A DNA stretch of 64,000 nt from Ekhidna sp051379705 (GTDB taxonomy: Bacteria > Bacteroidota > Bacteroidia > Cytophagales > Cyclobacteriaceae): assembly GCF_051379705.1 (NCBI RefSeq), contig NZ_CP179868.1:558001-622000 (forward strand), given 5' to 3'. Position 1 is the stretch's first letter. Each line of letters opens with the position of its first letter. Position numbers and translations under genes: made by a program. Below are positions 32,189-41,029 of the stretch, one piece after another. The notes beneath the pieces were generated by a model, which did not search any database, was not told where the DNA came from, and saw only the letters and a program-made list of their open reading frames with translations.

Positions 32189-34747
32189 GTGAAGATACTT
32201 AGTCACCTTTTAATTTCAATTCTCCTATCAGGAATAACAGTTTGTGTTTCTGCACAACATTTTCCATCTCGGCAATACATGACCGCCGATGGGATGCCTA
32301 CAAATAGTATTTTTGATATCGCACAACATCCCTCCGGAATGATGTGGTTTATAACCAAATCAGGACCGGCATATTATGATACAAAGACCTGGCATACTTT
32401 TCCAGATTCACTTGGACTTCCCTCTTTATCTAATTCTAAAATAATCATATTAGATAGCACAGTTTGGGTTACCGGCCTAAACAAAATGGCTTTTACCCTT
32501 CAATACTATGATGGTAAATGGAACAGCATAAAAATTCCGTTTAAGTCTGATCTTGTCAATTATCATATTGGCTTTGATATCATCAAGTCAGAAGGTAAGT
32601 ATTATGTAGCTATTGGATCACGTAACCTATTATTCATTTATGATCTCACAAATGATCACTGGGAAATGAAGGATATTGGTTCGATGAATATTAATAGCAT
32701 TCACTCAATAGATGGAAGTTGGATTATCACTTCTACAAACGGTGTTTGGGAATATCAATCAGGTGAAATGTCGAAGCTACCATTGCCATACGAGAAATTC
32801 CCAACACAAAACATATTAACACTAGCACGTAATGAAGATCGACTTCATCTTCTTGGTTATGACTGGTATGCTGAATTGATAGATTATGAGCTAGACATCC
32901 TTATTGAAGACATGGGCCTCAATAGCTCGTCTACTTCAACCCAAAGTAGTCTGGTGATTACCCAAAATGGAATGACCTTATTTGGGTCTAATACTCCAGC
33001 AAGACTCGTTGACCAGAAGAATGGAACTTGGCAAAATCTTCTTATAAACGGAGAAAATGTCAATATCGGTAGTAGTCGTATTTTTTGCGATATTGAAAAT
33101 AACATCTGGGTAAGTGATTCAAGAGGACTATTCAAGTTCAACGTTGACCAATTCATGAACTATAATAGATCCTCTGGTTTGACAAGTGATGAAGTGACAG
33201 TTGTCTACGAATTACAAAACGGCACCATGATTCTCGCGAATCCCTACAGCCTCAATACAATTAATGAAAGTGGTATCGTTAACTATGGTTTAGAAATAGA
33301 TCCTGATCTCACCTATCGAATTCTTGATATTGAAGAATATCCAGAAAAGAGACAAATTCTGGTAGCTACCAATGATGGAGGACTATTAATTTATGATGCA
33401 AACAATTTTAGTCAACCAGTAAAGACTATTAATAGCGACCGATTCAAAATTACTTCTATCGAACGGTACAAAAATCAACTATATGTAGCAGGCAACGAAG
33501 GCTTTTATCGTTATGAGAAAAACAAGCTAAACCTATTGGTTCCTCTTGGAGGTGTCCGAAACATGAGTAATCTAGGCGACAAGCTCGCATTACTTACAAA
33601 CTCAAAAGGGTTATTTCTCTATGATGAAGATACGATATCGCACCACACCTCTCCTAATTTTGATTTAAACAGTGTTTACAAGGCAGTCGTATTTAATAAT
33701 GAGTTGGTTTTAGCAACTAAAAATGGTTTGGGTACCCTTTCAGCTGAAGGTAAAATCATTGAATGGGATGAAATTGATATAAAATCTCCTGTTTATGGAT
33801 TAATTATCGACAGCAAGGATAGGTTATGGATAGGAAGTGATCATGGTGTATACATGTACAATGGATCCACTGTGGAGCTTTTTGATTTAGACGAGGGCCT
33901 GATTGGAAGCGAAATCAACAGAAATGCCTTGTTTGAAGATTCAGATGGAAAGATTTGGATAGGTACCGAAAAGGGAGCGTCCATTTATAGGGACAATTCG
34001 GATTTAAATAGATACCTGAACTTAAACGTAGATATTACAAAGGTTACTGCGAAACAAAACAAGTCGCTTGAAACATTCAAGAATAACACAATTCCCTATG
34101 ATGCCAACGGTCTGGAAATCAGATTCCAATGTCTTTCGTACATAGATGAAGAGAAAATAAGTTTCAGGTACCGAGTTGATCAAGCATCAAATAATAGCAA
34201 GTGGATTGTAACTGACAACTCGAACAATAATATCATTTTTAGCAATATCCAAAGTGGTAACTACCAATTTGAAATACAAGCCCGTTTTGGCACTGGTGAG
34301 TGGGGGCCCATATCCTCATTTAAGTTTACCATAGAAAAGCCATTTTACATGCAATGGTGGTTCATTGCTATAGGCATCATTCTATTGATAATAGTCGCTA
34401 GAACGATATTTTATTTCAGGTACATTCTGCTTATCAGAAAGCAGAAAAAACTGAAGGAAATAGTAGCAGCACGAACAAAAGAAATCAGGCTCCTCAATGA
34501 AAAATTGGAAGAAAAAGTAATGTTGCGGACTCAGGAACTTCACGATAAAAATTTGCGCCTGGAAGATTACGCATACGTGAATGCACACCACTTAAGAGCG
34601 CCACTTACAAAAATCATGAGCGTTTTACATGTAGTCGATGCCCAAGAAGACAAAACTGTAGATCAAAAACTCATAAATATCCTCAAAGAGTCTGTTGCAG
34701 AAATAGACGAAGTGATCCACTCTATCAATGAGATTTTAAAAAAATAG
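32189..34747 (+). CDS. Propeller-type sensor with phospho-acceptor helix but no ATPase domain
   Basis: 852 aa, start GTG at 32189. A signal peptide is followed by a large beta-propeller region (about 25-600) with two-component-regulator propeller repeats (PTNSIFDIAQHPSGMMWFIT, DSKDRLWIGSDHGVYMYNG, FEDSDGKIWIGTEKGASIYR). Then a Y_Y_Y domain (about 620-715), one membrane helix (WWFIAIGIILLIIVARTIFY, about 725-745), a coiled coil (LLNEKLEEKVMLRTQEL) and at the end an H-box AHHLRAPLTKIM (His800). Only about 50 residues remain after His800, too few for the HATPase domain; the stop is followed by further stops, so the protein is complete. It lies 58 bases after a single receiver gene, suggesting a phosphorelay partner. 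Confidence 0.85.
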   Translation: MKILSHLLISILLSGITVCVSAQHFPSRQYMTADGMPTNSIFDIAQHPSGMMWFITKSGPAYYDTKTWHTFPDSLGLPSLSNSKIIILDSTVWVTGLNKMAFTLQYYDGKWNSIKIPFKSDLVNYHIGFDIIKSEGKYYVAIGSRNLLFIYDLTNDHWEMKDIGSMNINSIHSIDGSWIITSTNGVWEYQSGEMSKLPLPYEKFPTQNILTLARNEDRLHLLGYDWYAELIDYELDILIEDMGLNSSSTSTQSSLVITQNGMTLFGSNTPARLVDQKNGTWQNLLINGENVNIGSSRIFCDIENNIWVSDSRGLFKFNVDQFMNYNRSSGLTSDEVTVVYELQNGTMILANPYSLNTINESGIVNYGLEIDPDLTYRILDIEEYPEKRQILVATNDGGLLIYDANNFSQPVKTINSDRFKITSIERYKNQLYVAGNEGFYRYEKNKLNLLVPLGGVRNMSNLGDKLALLTNSKGLFLYDEDTISHHTSPNFDLNSVYKAVVFNNELVLATKNGLGTLSAEGKIIEWDEIDIKSPVYGLIIDSKDRLWIGSDHGVYMYNGSTVELFDLDEGLIGSEINRNALFEDSDGKIWIGTEKGASIYRDNSDLNRYLNLNVDITKVTAKQNKSLETFKNNTIPYDANGLEIRFQCLSYIDEEKISFRYRVDQASNNSKWIVTDNSNNNIIFSNIQSGNYQFEIQARFGTGEWGPISSFKFTIEKPFYMQWWFIAIGIILLIIVARTIFYFRYILLIRKQKKLKEIVAARTKEIRLLNEKLEEKVMLRTQELHDKNLRLEDYAYVNAHHLRAPLTKIMSVLHVVDAQEDKTVDQKLINILKESVAEIDEVIHSINEILKK

Positions 34748-34811
34748 TTTAGCGATTTAAATAATTGAGATTTCGTCAGTTTTTAAATGAAAATCGTAGC
34801 TTCGAATCACG

Positions 34812-37286
34812 TTGAGTGTTCAAAATCAATATTGCGAAATCATCCTTCCTCTCCCTCTGCATGGGACATTTACCTATGCGATTCCGTTAGAGTTCAAAGC
34901 AAGCGTATCTCCCGGTTCTCGGGTAGTAGTTTCCTTTGGAAAAAAGAAAATCTATACAGGCATTGTTCTCAAGACGCATGATACTGAATCGACAGGATAT
35001 CAACCAAAGCAACTCCTCGATGTACTGGATAACAAGCCCATTATAAATGAAAAGCAACTTCTGTTTTTCAAATGGATGTCGCGCTATTATATGTGCTCAC
35101 TTGGTGAAGTGATAAATGCAGCATTGCCCGCTGCACTCAAACTCTCCAGCGAATCATTCGTCAGTTTAAATCCTGAGATCGACCCTGATGATGCCGAGGT
35201 GGATGACCGTGAATGGCAACTACTTCGTGCGCTAAAAGGCAATGATTTGACCATGCAAGATGTCGGTGAAGTGTTGGGATTGAAACAGCCGCAACGTATT
35301 TTAAAAAAACTCTCGGAGATTGGATTGATCGACCTTTTTGAAAAAGTAAAAGACAAATACCAACCCAAAAAAGTTAAACGCATTCGCATCGCAGAGCACT
35401 ATATGGAAGAAGGCATGCTCGAAGGACTTATGAACGAACTTGAGACAAAGGCTAAGCAGCAAAATGTCCTACTCGCTTATCTAAGAGATGTCCCTGTGCT
35501 TGATAATTCTGAGGCAAACAAAAGTGGCATTTTAAAATCTCAACTACTTGCTGAAGATATCAGTGCTTCTTCAATTAAGACCTTGATCAAAAACGAGATA
35601 CTAATTGAATGGGAAGAAGTAGTTTCTCGTCTTCCGTCTGAAACATCCGGTAAATTTGGTTCCATCCAACTAAGCCAGCAACAAGAGCATTGTCGGCGAC
35701 TGATTACTACTTCTTTTGAAGAGCATACCACTGTATTACTTCATGGAATAACAGGCAGTGGAAAAACTGAAATTTTCGTTGAGTTGATAAAAGAACAGGT
35801 AGAACAAGGAAAGCAAGTCCTTTACCTGCTACCCGAGATCGCATTGACAACCCAAATCATTGCCCGGTTACATCATATTTTTGGCGATTCATTTGGTGTG
35901 TACCATTCCCGATATTCTGATAATGAACGAGTAGAAGTATGGAAAAAAGTACTCAACAAAGAGTACCAATTTGTGGTAGGTGTTAGAAGTGCAGTTTTTC
36001 TTCCTTTCGCAGATTTGGGATTGATCATAGTCGATGAAGAGCACGAACCCTCTTACAAGCAATTTGAACCTGCACCTCGGTATCATGCAAGGGATTCAGC
36101 TATTTACTTAGCAACTAAACACAACGCCAAAGTGCTACTTGGAACCGCCACGCCCGCTTTAGAAAGCTATCAGAATGCACTTGACAATAAATATGGTCTG
36201 GTAGAATTAACCACCAGATATGGTGAGGCCTATCACCCGACTATGGAATTTGCTAATGTAAGTCGTGAACGCAAGCAACGAAAGCTTAAAGGTAATTTTA
36301 CATCGGTTTTGGTGGAAGCCATCCAGATCTCATTGGATAAAAAAGAACAAGTCATTCTTTTCCAAAATCGGAGAGGCTATGCATCGTACATCACATGCGA
36401 CAACTGTAGTACCATCCCAAAATGCCCAAATTGTGCGGTGAGTCTAACTTATCATCAGTATAATCATAAACTTGTGTGTCACTACTGCGGATATAATCAG
36501 AGCATGTATAGTGATTGTCTTCACTGTGGAAGTACAGAGCTACGTAATGTTGGTTTCGGCACGGAAGAACTTGAAGAGGAACTTAAATTGCTATTTCCTC
36601 AAGCTATTATTCAGCGGATGGATCTCGATACTACCAGAAGTAAATACGGATATCAGCGAATCATTGAAGCCTTTGAAGATGGAGAAGTTGATATTTTGGT
36701 TGGCACCCAAATGGTGAGCAAAGGATTAGATTTTGATCGGGTGAACCTTGTGGGGATTTTCGATACAGATCGCATGATTCACTTTCCTGACTTTAGATCT
36801 CATGAGCGTGCATATCACCTTATCACGCAAGTAAGCGGACGCGCGGGACGAAAATCAAAAGAAGGTAAGGTAATCGTTCAAACTAATGATCCCGATCAAG
36901 AGCTGCTGCAGCGTGTTAGAAATGACAATTACCAAGCATTTTTCCAATGGGAAATAATGGAAAGAGAGCGATTTCACTACCCTCCGTTCACACGCTTAAT
37001 AAAAATCACCTTTAAGCATCGAGAGAAAATGGTTTCTTTTCAAGCCGCCAACTTCTTTGCTGCAGATATTCGAAAAAACCTGGGCAATCAACGCATGATT
37101 GGACCTGTGGAGCCCTTGATTGGTAAGATCAGAAATATGTTCCTTCATGAAATCACGTTGAAAATTGAAAAACAAGGCGTTAACTTGCCGGCTGTTAAAG
37201 AATACTTAAGATCTGTGGAACAGATGATGAAACAGATGCCGGCATTTAAGAGCGTTGGCGTGGTATTTGACGTAGATCCGATATAG
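34812..37286 (+). CDS. priA: Primosomal replication restart helicase PriA
   Basis: 824 aa; rebuilds replication forks by loading the replicative helicase. N-terminal 3'-end-binding domain (PLPLHGTFTYAIP, SPGSRVVVSFGKKKIYTGIV), Walker A HGITGSGKTEIF near residue 315, DEAH-type box VDEEHEPSYKQF, and the zinc-binding segment CDNCSTIPKCPNC and CHYCGYN...CLHCG with eight cysteines. Motifs GTEELEEEL, TQMVSKGLDF and QVSGRAGR complete the helicase core. The start is TTG at 34812, and the next in-frame ATG would remove the N-terminal domain. The next gene begins 11 bases after the stop. Confidence 0.96.
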   Translation: MSVQNQYCEIILPLPLHGTFTYAIPLEFKASVSPGSRVVVSFGKKKIYTGIVLKTHDTESTGYQPKQLLDVLDNKPIINEKQLLFFKWMSRYYMCSLGEVINAALPAALKLSSESFVSLNPEIDPDDAEVDDREWQLLRALKGNDLTMQDVGEVLGLKQPQRILKKLSEIGLIDLFEKVKDKYQPKKVKRIRIAEHYMEEGMLEGLMNELETKAKQQNVLLAYLRDVPVLDNSEANKSGILKSQLLAEDISASSIKTLIKNEILIEWEEVVSRLPSETSGKFGSIQLSQQQEHCRRLITTSFEEHTTVLLHGITGSGKTEIFVELIKEQVEQGKQVLYLLPEIALTTQIIARLHHIFGDSFGVYHSRYSDNERVEVWKKVLNKEYQFVVGVRSAVFLPFADLGLIIVDEEHEPSYKQFEPAPRYHARDSAIYLATKHNAKVLLGTATPALESYQNALDNKYGLVELTTRYGEAYHPTMEFANVSRERKQRKLKGNFTSVLVEAIQISLDKKEQVILFQNRRGYASYITCDNCSTIPKCPNCAVSLTYHQYNHKLVCHYCGYNQSMYSDCLHCGSTELRNVGFGTEELEEELKLLFPQAIIQRMDLDTTRSKYGYQRIIEAFEDGEVDILVGTQMVSKGLDFDRVNLVGIFDTDRMIHFPDFRSHERAYHLITQVSGRAGRKSKEGKVIVQTNDPDQELLQRVRNDNYQAFFQWEIMERERFHYPPFTRLIKITFKHREKMVSFQAANFFAADIRKNLGNQRMIGPVEPLIGKIRNMFLHEITLKIEKQGVNLPAVKEYLRSVEQMMKQMPAFKSVGVVFDVDPI

Positions 37287-37297
37287 AAGCGAAACGA

Positions 37298-37993
37298 GTG
37301 AAAAATTGTCTTAGCATTTTTAGTCTTTTTCTAATCATTGTAGCATGCGATCCATGCGATGATTGTGATTCAATCTCTTTTGAACCAACTGTTTCTTTCA
37401 CTTTCATCAATCAGGATAGCATCAGTTCAATCGATGACAGTTTAGCGATATTTGCCTTTAATGATTCAGCATTATCTGTCAATGAAGATTCACTCCTTGT
37501 GCTCAGGGATAGCCTTAATACTGTGAACGAATCCATTTCAAATGGTGGAGATTTTACAACCGAGAAAATGAATTTGGAGCAATGGATTGCAGAGCGTCAA
37601 GTTGATTCAACCTTCTTTGCGACTAAGAATAAAGATGCTGACTCATTAAGCACAGTTTTCAATGCAGCCAAAACCACGATTAACTCCGGACTCCTCCTGG
37701 TAGATCAGATAGAAATACTCGGCGCAAATAACCTAATCACCTATACAGATAGTGCAACTACATGGAATGTCCCCTTATCCTTTGATGGAAGTTTTACTGA
37801 ATACGAGGTGACCATTGCTGGTATAACCGAAACAATAGAATTGGCATACGAAAACATTCAGGAAGTAGACGAGCAAAGAAATGTACTGATACGAGCTGAA
37901 AATATTAGAGTAGTAAATACTCCCTACGATTCATTAATTAACTGTGAAGAAAACTGCATAGATGGTGAAGCATCTTTTACTTTTTATTTTTAG
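37298..37993 (+). CDS. Lipoprotein of unknown function
   Basis: 231 aa from GTG at 37298. Signal and lipobox: MKNCLSIFSLFLIIVACDPC, with the lipid-attachment Cys at residue 17, followed by DPCDDCDS, giving a Cys-rich start of the mature chain. The remaining sequence is acidic and Ser/Thr rich with no enzyme motif; a beta-like segment FEPTVSFTFINQ near the start and FTEYEVTIAGITETIELAYE near residue 170. It resembles the small lipoproteins (DUF6452 type) that are often encoded before a DUF6048 beta-barrel in Bacteroidota, but I am not sure of the family. It overlaps the next gene by 32 bases and lies 11 bases after priA. Confidence 0.6.
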   Translation: MKNCLSIFSLFLIIVACDPCDDCDSISFEPTVSFTFINQDSISSIDDSLAIFAFNDSALSVNEDSLLVLRDSLNTVNESISNGGDFTTEKMNLEQWIAERQVDSTFFATKNKDADSLSTVFNAAKTTINSGLLLVDQIEILGANNLITYTDSATTWNVPLSFDGSFTEYEVTIAGITETIELAYENIQEVDEQRNVLIRAENIRVVNTPYDSLINCEENCIDGEASFTFYF

Positions 37994-38615
37994 CCTGATT
38001 GTATCACTAGGCTGCTTCGCCCAAACAGAGGAAGCGGATTCGGTAGTTGTAAAACGTACGGTATCGCCATCACTATATCTGGACTATGGCAAGCTATTTA
38101 CGATACCGACCAACTTTGAAACAAAATATGAAGGTGGTGTAGAACTGTTATTCCTGCAGAAATTCCCTGTCATTATAGAAGTAGGTCAAGCCAAATTATC
38201 ACCCGAAGGCGCCTATTCAAATGGAATCTACGAAAGTGAAGGTTTTTACTATCGCATTGGAACTGGATATTATAGTCAGTTTCTTGCTAAAAATAAGATT
38301 GGTATTTCCTTAAGGTATGCATCTTCATCATTTTCGGAAAATGGTCGGATTTTCATAGAAAGCCCAAGTGGAACTCAAAATGACTTTATCCAAAATATCG
38401 TACGAGAAGATCTCAAAGCTACCTGGTATGAAGTAGTTGTTTATTCCGATCAGAAGCTAACCGATTTATTCACTATCGGTGTGAACTTAAGACTCAGAAT
38501 TTTGGCTGAATATGATGAGCAATCACCTGTTGATGTTTACTCCATCCCAGGGTATGGCCGTTCATTTGACAAAACCATACCGGCAGCCAACTTCTTTTTG
38601 AAAGTCACATTTTAG
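37962..38615 (+). CDS. Probable DUF6048-type outer-membrane beta-barrel protein
   Basis: 217 aa with a signal peptide (MVKHLLLFIFSLIVSLGCFA). Beta strands alternate through the mature chain: PSLYLDYGKLF, YEGGVELLFLQKFPVIIEVG, GFYYRIGTGYYSQFLAKN, IGISLRYASSSFSE, TIGVNLRLRILAEYD; it ends AANFFLKVTF with a terminal Phe as in outer-membrane barrels. The gene starts inside the end of the preceding lipoprotein gene (32-base overlap), which suggests coupled translation and a joint role at the outer membrane. The family name is from memory, not searched. Confidence 0.65.
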   Translation: MVKHLLLFIFSLIVSLGCFAQTEEADSVVVKRTVSPSLYLDYGKLFTIPTNFETKYEGGVELLFLQKFPVIIEVGQAKLSPEGAYSNGIYESEGFYYRIGTGYYSQFLAKNKIGISLRYASSSFSENGRIFIESPSGTQNDFIQNIVREDLKATWYEVVVYSDQKLTDLFTIGVNLRLRILAEYDEQSPVDVYSIPGYGRSFDKTIPAANFFLKVTF

Positions 38616-38622
38616 ATTTCGA

Positions 38623-40800
38623 TTATGAGCGAAGCTTAAACTTGGAGAGCTCTTCTTTCAGGCCTGAGGCGATTTCAGACAAATTCGTGGATTTCGTTTT
38701 GTAGTTCTCCATTCCAGAAGCTAACTCTACAGCTGAGCTAGCTACTTCCTCTGTCCCTGCCGCAGTTTGCTCAGCAATAACAACTACACCCTCAATAATT
38801 ACGACTACATCCTGAATCTTATTCAATTGATTTTCACTTGCTGAGACAATTTCCTCCGATAGAACTAAGGTATTATTTGAGGATTCTGTGATTTCTTTAA
38901 ATATTTCAAGCGCCGCACTTGAGACCGCTGTTCCGGATTGCACCCGTTGACTCATTTCATTCATTGTCTTGGATGTTTCAAGTGTGTCTTTTTGAACATC
39001 AGAGATTAATTGTTCAATTCTGGTAGCTGATTTACGAGAGTCTTCCGCTAGCTTCCTGATTTCCTCAGCAACTACAGCAAATCCTCGGCCAGCATCGCCA
39101 GCTTGCGCCGCTTCTATTGCCGCATTTAATGCAAGTAAATTGGTCTGAGAAGCAATTTCTGTAATTACGCCAAGCACTTGATTGATTTCATTGGACCTTC
39201 CCTTGAGTACTTCTATTGATTCGCTACTCTTTGTGGTGTATTTAATGATATCGGAAATACTCATCTTAAGTTCATTAAGCATTCCTCCACCCTTCTGACT
39301 TTTTTCTGATCCCAATTTTGCAGCGTCATTGATGGCTCGCGCCTTTTTCTTCATATCATTGGAAGTGCCTAAAACACCCTCGATCAGTTGGGAAGATTCA
39401 TCGACTTTTTGCACTTGCGATTGAGCACCACTGCTCATCTGGCTGGTAGCTGAAGCTATTTCTCCGGTGCTTCTGGACATTTCCTCACCTGTCACCAGCA
39501 TCTCGGTGGCTGATTCTTCAACATTCCGTGTGATTGAAACACTATCAGAAAGTAATGCATTCAATTTACCCAGTGCAAGATTTAGATTGTCCGTTAACAG
39601 CCGGATATCACCTTTGCTGCTGGTTTCCATCATTTGAGAAAGATCCCCTTCAGCCATTGCATTTGCTACTCGGTTCACTTCAAAAATGGGCTCTGAAACT
39701 GAACTTAAAAGCTTGTTTATGGACTCAGTCATTTCGAGCCAAACGCCACTTTTTTCATCGGTTGAAATGCGAGCTTTTAGATTTCCTTGATCGCCAGCTT
39801 CATGTAATGCTTCATTGGTTTCTGAGACAACTTGTTTAAGATTTCTCCGCATTCTCTCAAGCTGACTACCTAGCACATTCTCATCGTCAAAATCACCAAA
39901 ATCACCTGCTAAATTTCCTCTACTTATTTCAATTGCAAATTTTGTATAACTAACGGAACTGTCTACCAGCTGATTTAGGGAGGCAGTCATATCACCTATT
40001 TCATCTTTCCTTTCTCTTTCGATCTTAGCTACTTTTCTTCCTTTGGAAAGCAATATCAACCGGTCCCTAACACCTACTATGGCGTCTACAATTTGATTGC
40101 TGAAATAGAAACCAATCCATAATCCCAGTATCAGGAGAATTAGTGATATGCCAATCACCTTGTATACAATGCCTGCAAGCTGCTCTGAAAGTTCATCTTC
40201 TTTCATTTGAACAGCTACGTCGATTGAGTCCGTATAAATTCCAGAGGAAATGACCCAATTCAGTGGTTTAAATAACCTGGAATAAGAAAGCTTAGAGTAG
40301 ATTTTATCCTCTTCGGGCTTTACCATATAGTAATCCACAAAGGCCGTATCGTTCGCCAATGACTGCTCCACTCTTTCTTGGTAGAGATTTTTTCCTTTCT
40401 TCCCTTGTACAACGTTGTATTTTTCGTCCCTCATCACCTTCCCACTATTCTGAGGCTTTGCTGCATGCATGATCATGGTCGGGTATGGCAGCTGAGTGTC
40501 TGTTATCCAGAAATAACCTTCTTTTCCATCAAAGCGAATTTGGGAAAGCACTCTCAGTGCCTCTTGCAAGGATTCTTCTTGTTTCTCCTCGCTTACATAT
40601 GCATCTCGCACGATCCCGTAGGCCAAATCAACTACGTTTTCTAACCTGAGTCTGGCTTTTTTGAACTCATCATTTTTAAAAGCAGCAATATCTTCCTGAC
40701 TTTTAGCCTGAATACTAAGGATGGTGACCGTACTTATAATCGTTACCGTCACAAGTAGTAATCCACCAACAAATAGGGCGATCTTGAGCCTGAGATTCAT
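38623..40800 (-). CDS. Methyl-accepting chemotaxis protein with Cache sensor
   Basis: 725 aa. One membrane helix near residue 8-28, a single Cache-type ligand domain outside (about 35-205; GKEGYFWITDTQLPYPTMIM is a Cache signature), a second helix (IVYKVIGISLILLILGLWIG), a HAMP domain (about 235-290), a second HAMP-like region (about 375-430, ANAMAEGDLSQMME) and the receptor signalling domain with the highly conserved hairpin tip IASQTNLLALNAAIEAAQAG and GRGFAVVAEEIRKLAEDSRK. No CheR-tethering pentapeptide is present at the C-terminus. No che genes are in the window, so the signalling partners are elsewhere. Receptors are uncommon among non-flagellated gliding bacteria, making the output of interest. 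Confidence 0.93.
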   Translation of the reverse strand: MNLRLKIALFVGGLLLVTVTIISTVTILSIQAKSQEDIAAFKNDEFKKARLRLENVVDLAYGIVRDAYVSEEKQEESLQEALRVLSQIRFDGKEGYFWITDTQLPYPTMIMHAAKPQNSGKVMRDEKYNVVQGKKGKNLYQERVEQSLANDTAFVDYYMVKPEEDKIYSKLSYSRLFKPLNWVISSGIYTDSIDVAVQMKEDELSEQLAGIVYKVIGISLILLILGLWIGFYFSNQIVDAIVGVRDRLILLSKGRKVAKIERERKDEIGDMTASLNQLVDSSVSYTKFAIEISRGNLAGDFGDFDDENVLGSQLERMRRNLKQVVSETNEALHEAGDQGNLKARISTDEKSGVWLEMTESINKLLSSVSEPIFEVNRVANAMAEGDLSQMMETSSKGDIRLLTDNLNLALGKLNALLSDSVSITRNVEESATEMLVTGEEMSRSTGEIASATSQMSSGAQSQVQKVDESSQLIEGVLGTSNDMKKKARAINDAAKLGSEKSQKGGGMLNELKMSISDIIKYTTKSSESIEVLKGRSNEINQVLGVITEIASQTNLLALNAAIEAAQAGDAGRGFAVVAEEIRKLAEDSRKSATRIEQLISDVQKDTLETSKTMNEMSQRVQSGTAVSSAALEIFKEITESSNNTLVLSEEIVSASENQLNKIQDVVVIIEGVVVIAEQTAAGTEEVASSAVELASGMENYKTKSTNLSEIASGLKEELSKFKLRS

Positions 40801-40950
40801 TTGGAGATTAGGTTTTAGATGTGGTAGTTAGTTAAGAATCTTAAATATAAACCAACATATGAAGACCACACATAAAAGTCGCTAAACCTACAAAATCCTT
40901 AGACGCTTTGGGTTTTTAGGGGGATTGGTACTTAAAAAAAATGAACTACT

Positions 40951-40958
40951 TATTTTTG
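40951..40958 (+). promoter_or_regulatory. -7 box TATTTTTG of the alginate-export-type porin gene
   Basis: TATTTTTG matches TAnnTTTG; TTG lies 23 bases upstream (40925-40927), slightly far. Transcription would begin near 40965, downstream of the first ATG in the frame (40925), so translation should begin at 41030 after a leader of about 65 bases. Confidence 0.55.
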
Positions 40959-40993
40959 CGCCTTTGGTGCTCGTTAAAATCGCTGCCTCGCAT

Positions 40994-41014
40994 TTTCTGA
41001 ATAGCATTCAGAAA
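40994..41014. promoter_or_regulatory. 9-base perfect inverted repeat in the leader of the porin gene
   Basis: TTTCTGAAT (40994-41002), AGC, ATTCAGAAA (41006-41014). It lies in the predicted transcript leader, 15 bases before the ATG at 41030. It can act as a DNA operator, or in RNA as a hairpin close to the ribosome site. Confidence 0.7.
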
Positions 41015-41029
41015 TTGAAAATATCATTT

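Noticed and set aside
34787..34981. 64-aa ORF before and overlapping priA
   Set aside because: It overlaps the conserved N-terminal domain of PriA in another frame; the PriA frame explains the region.
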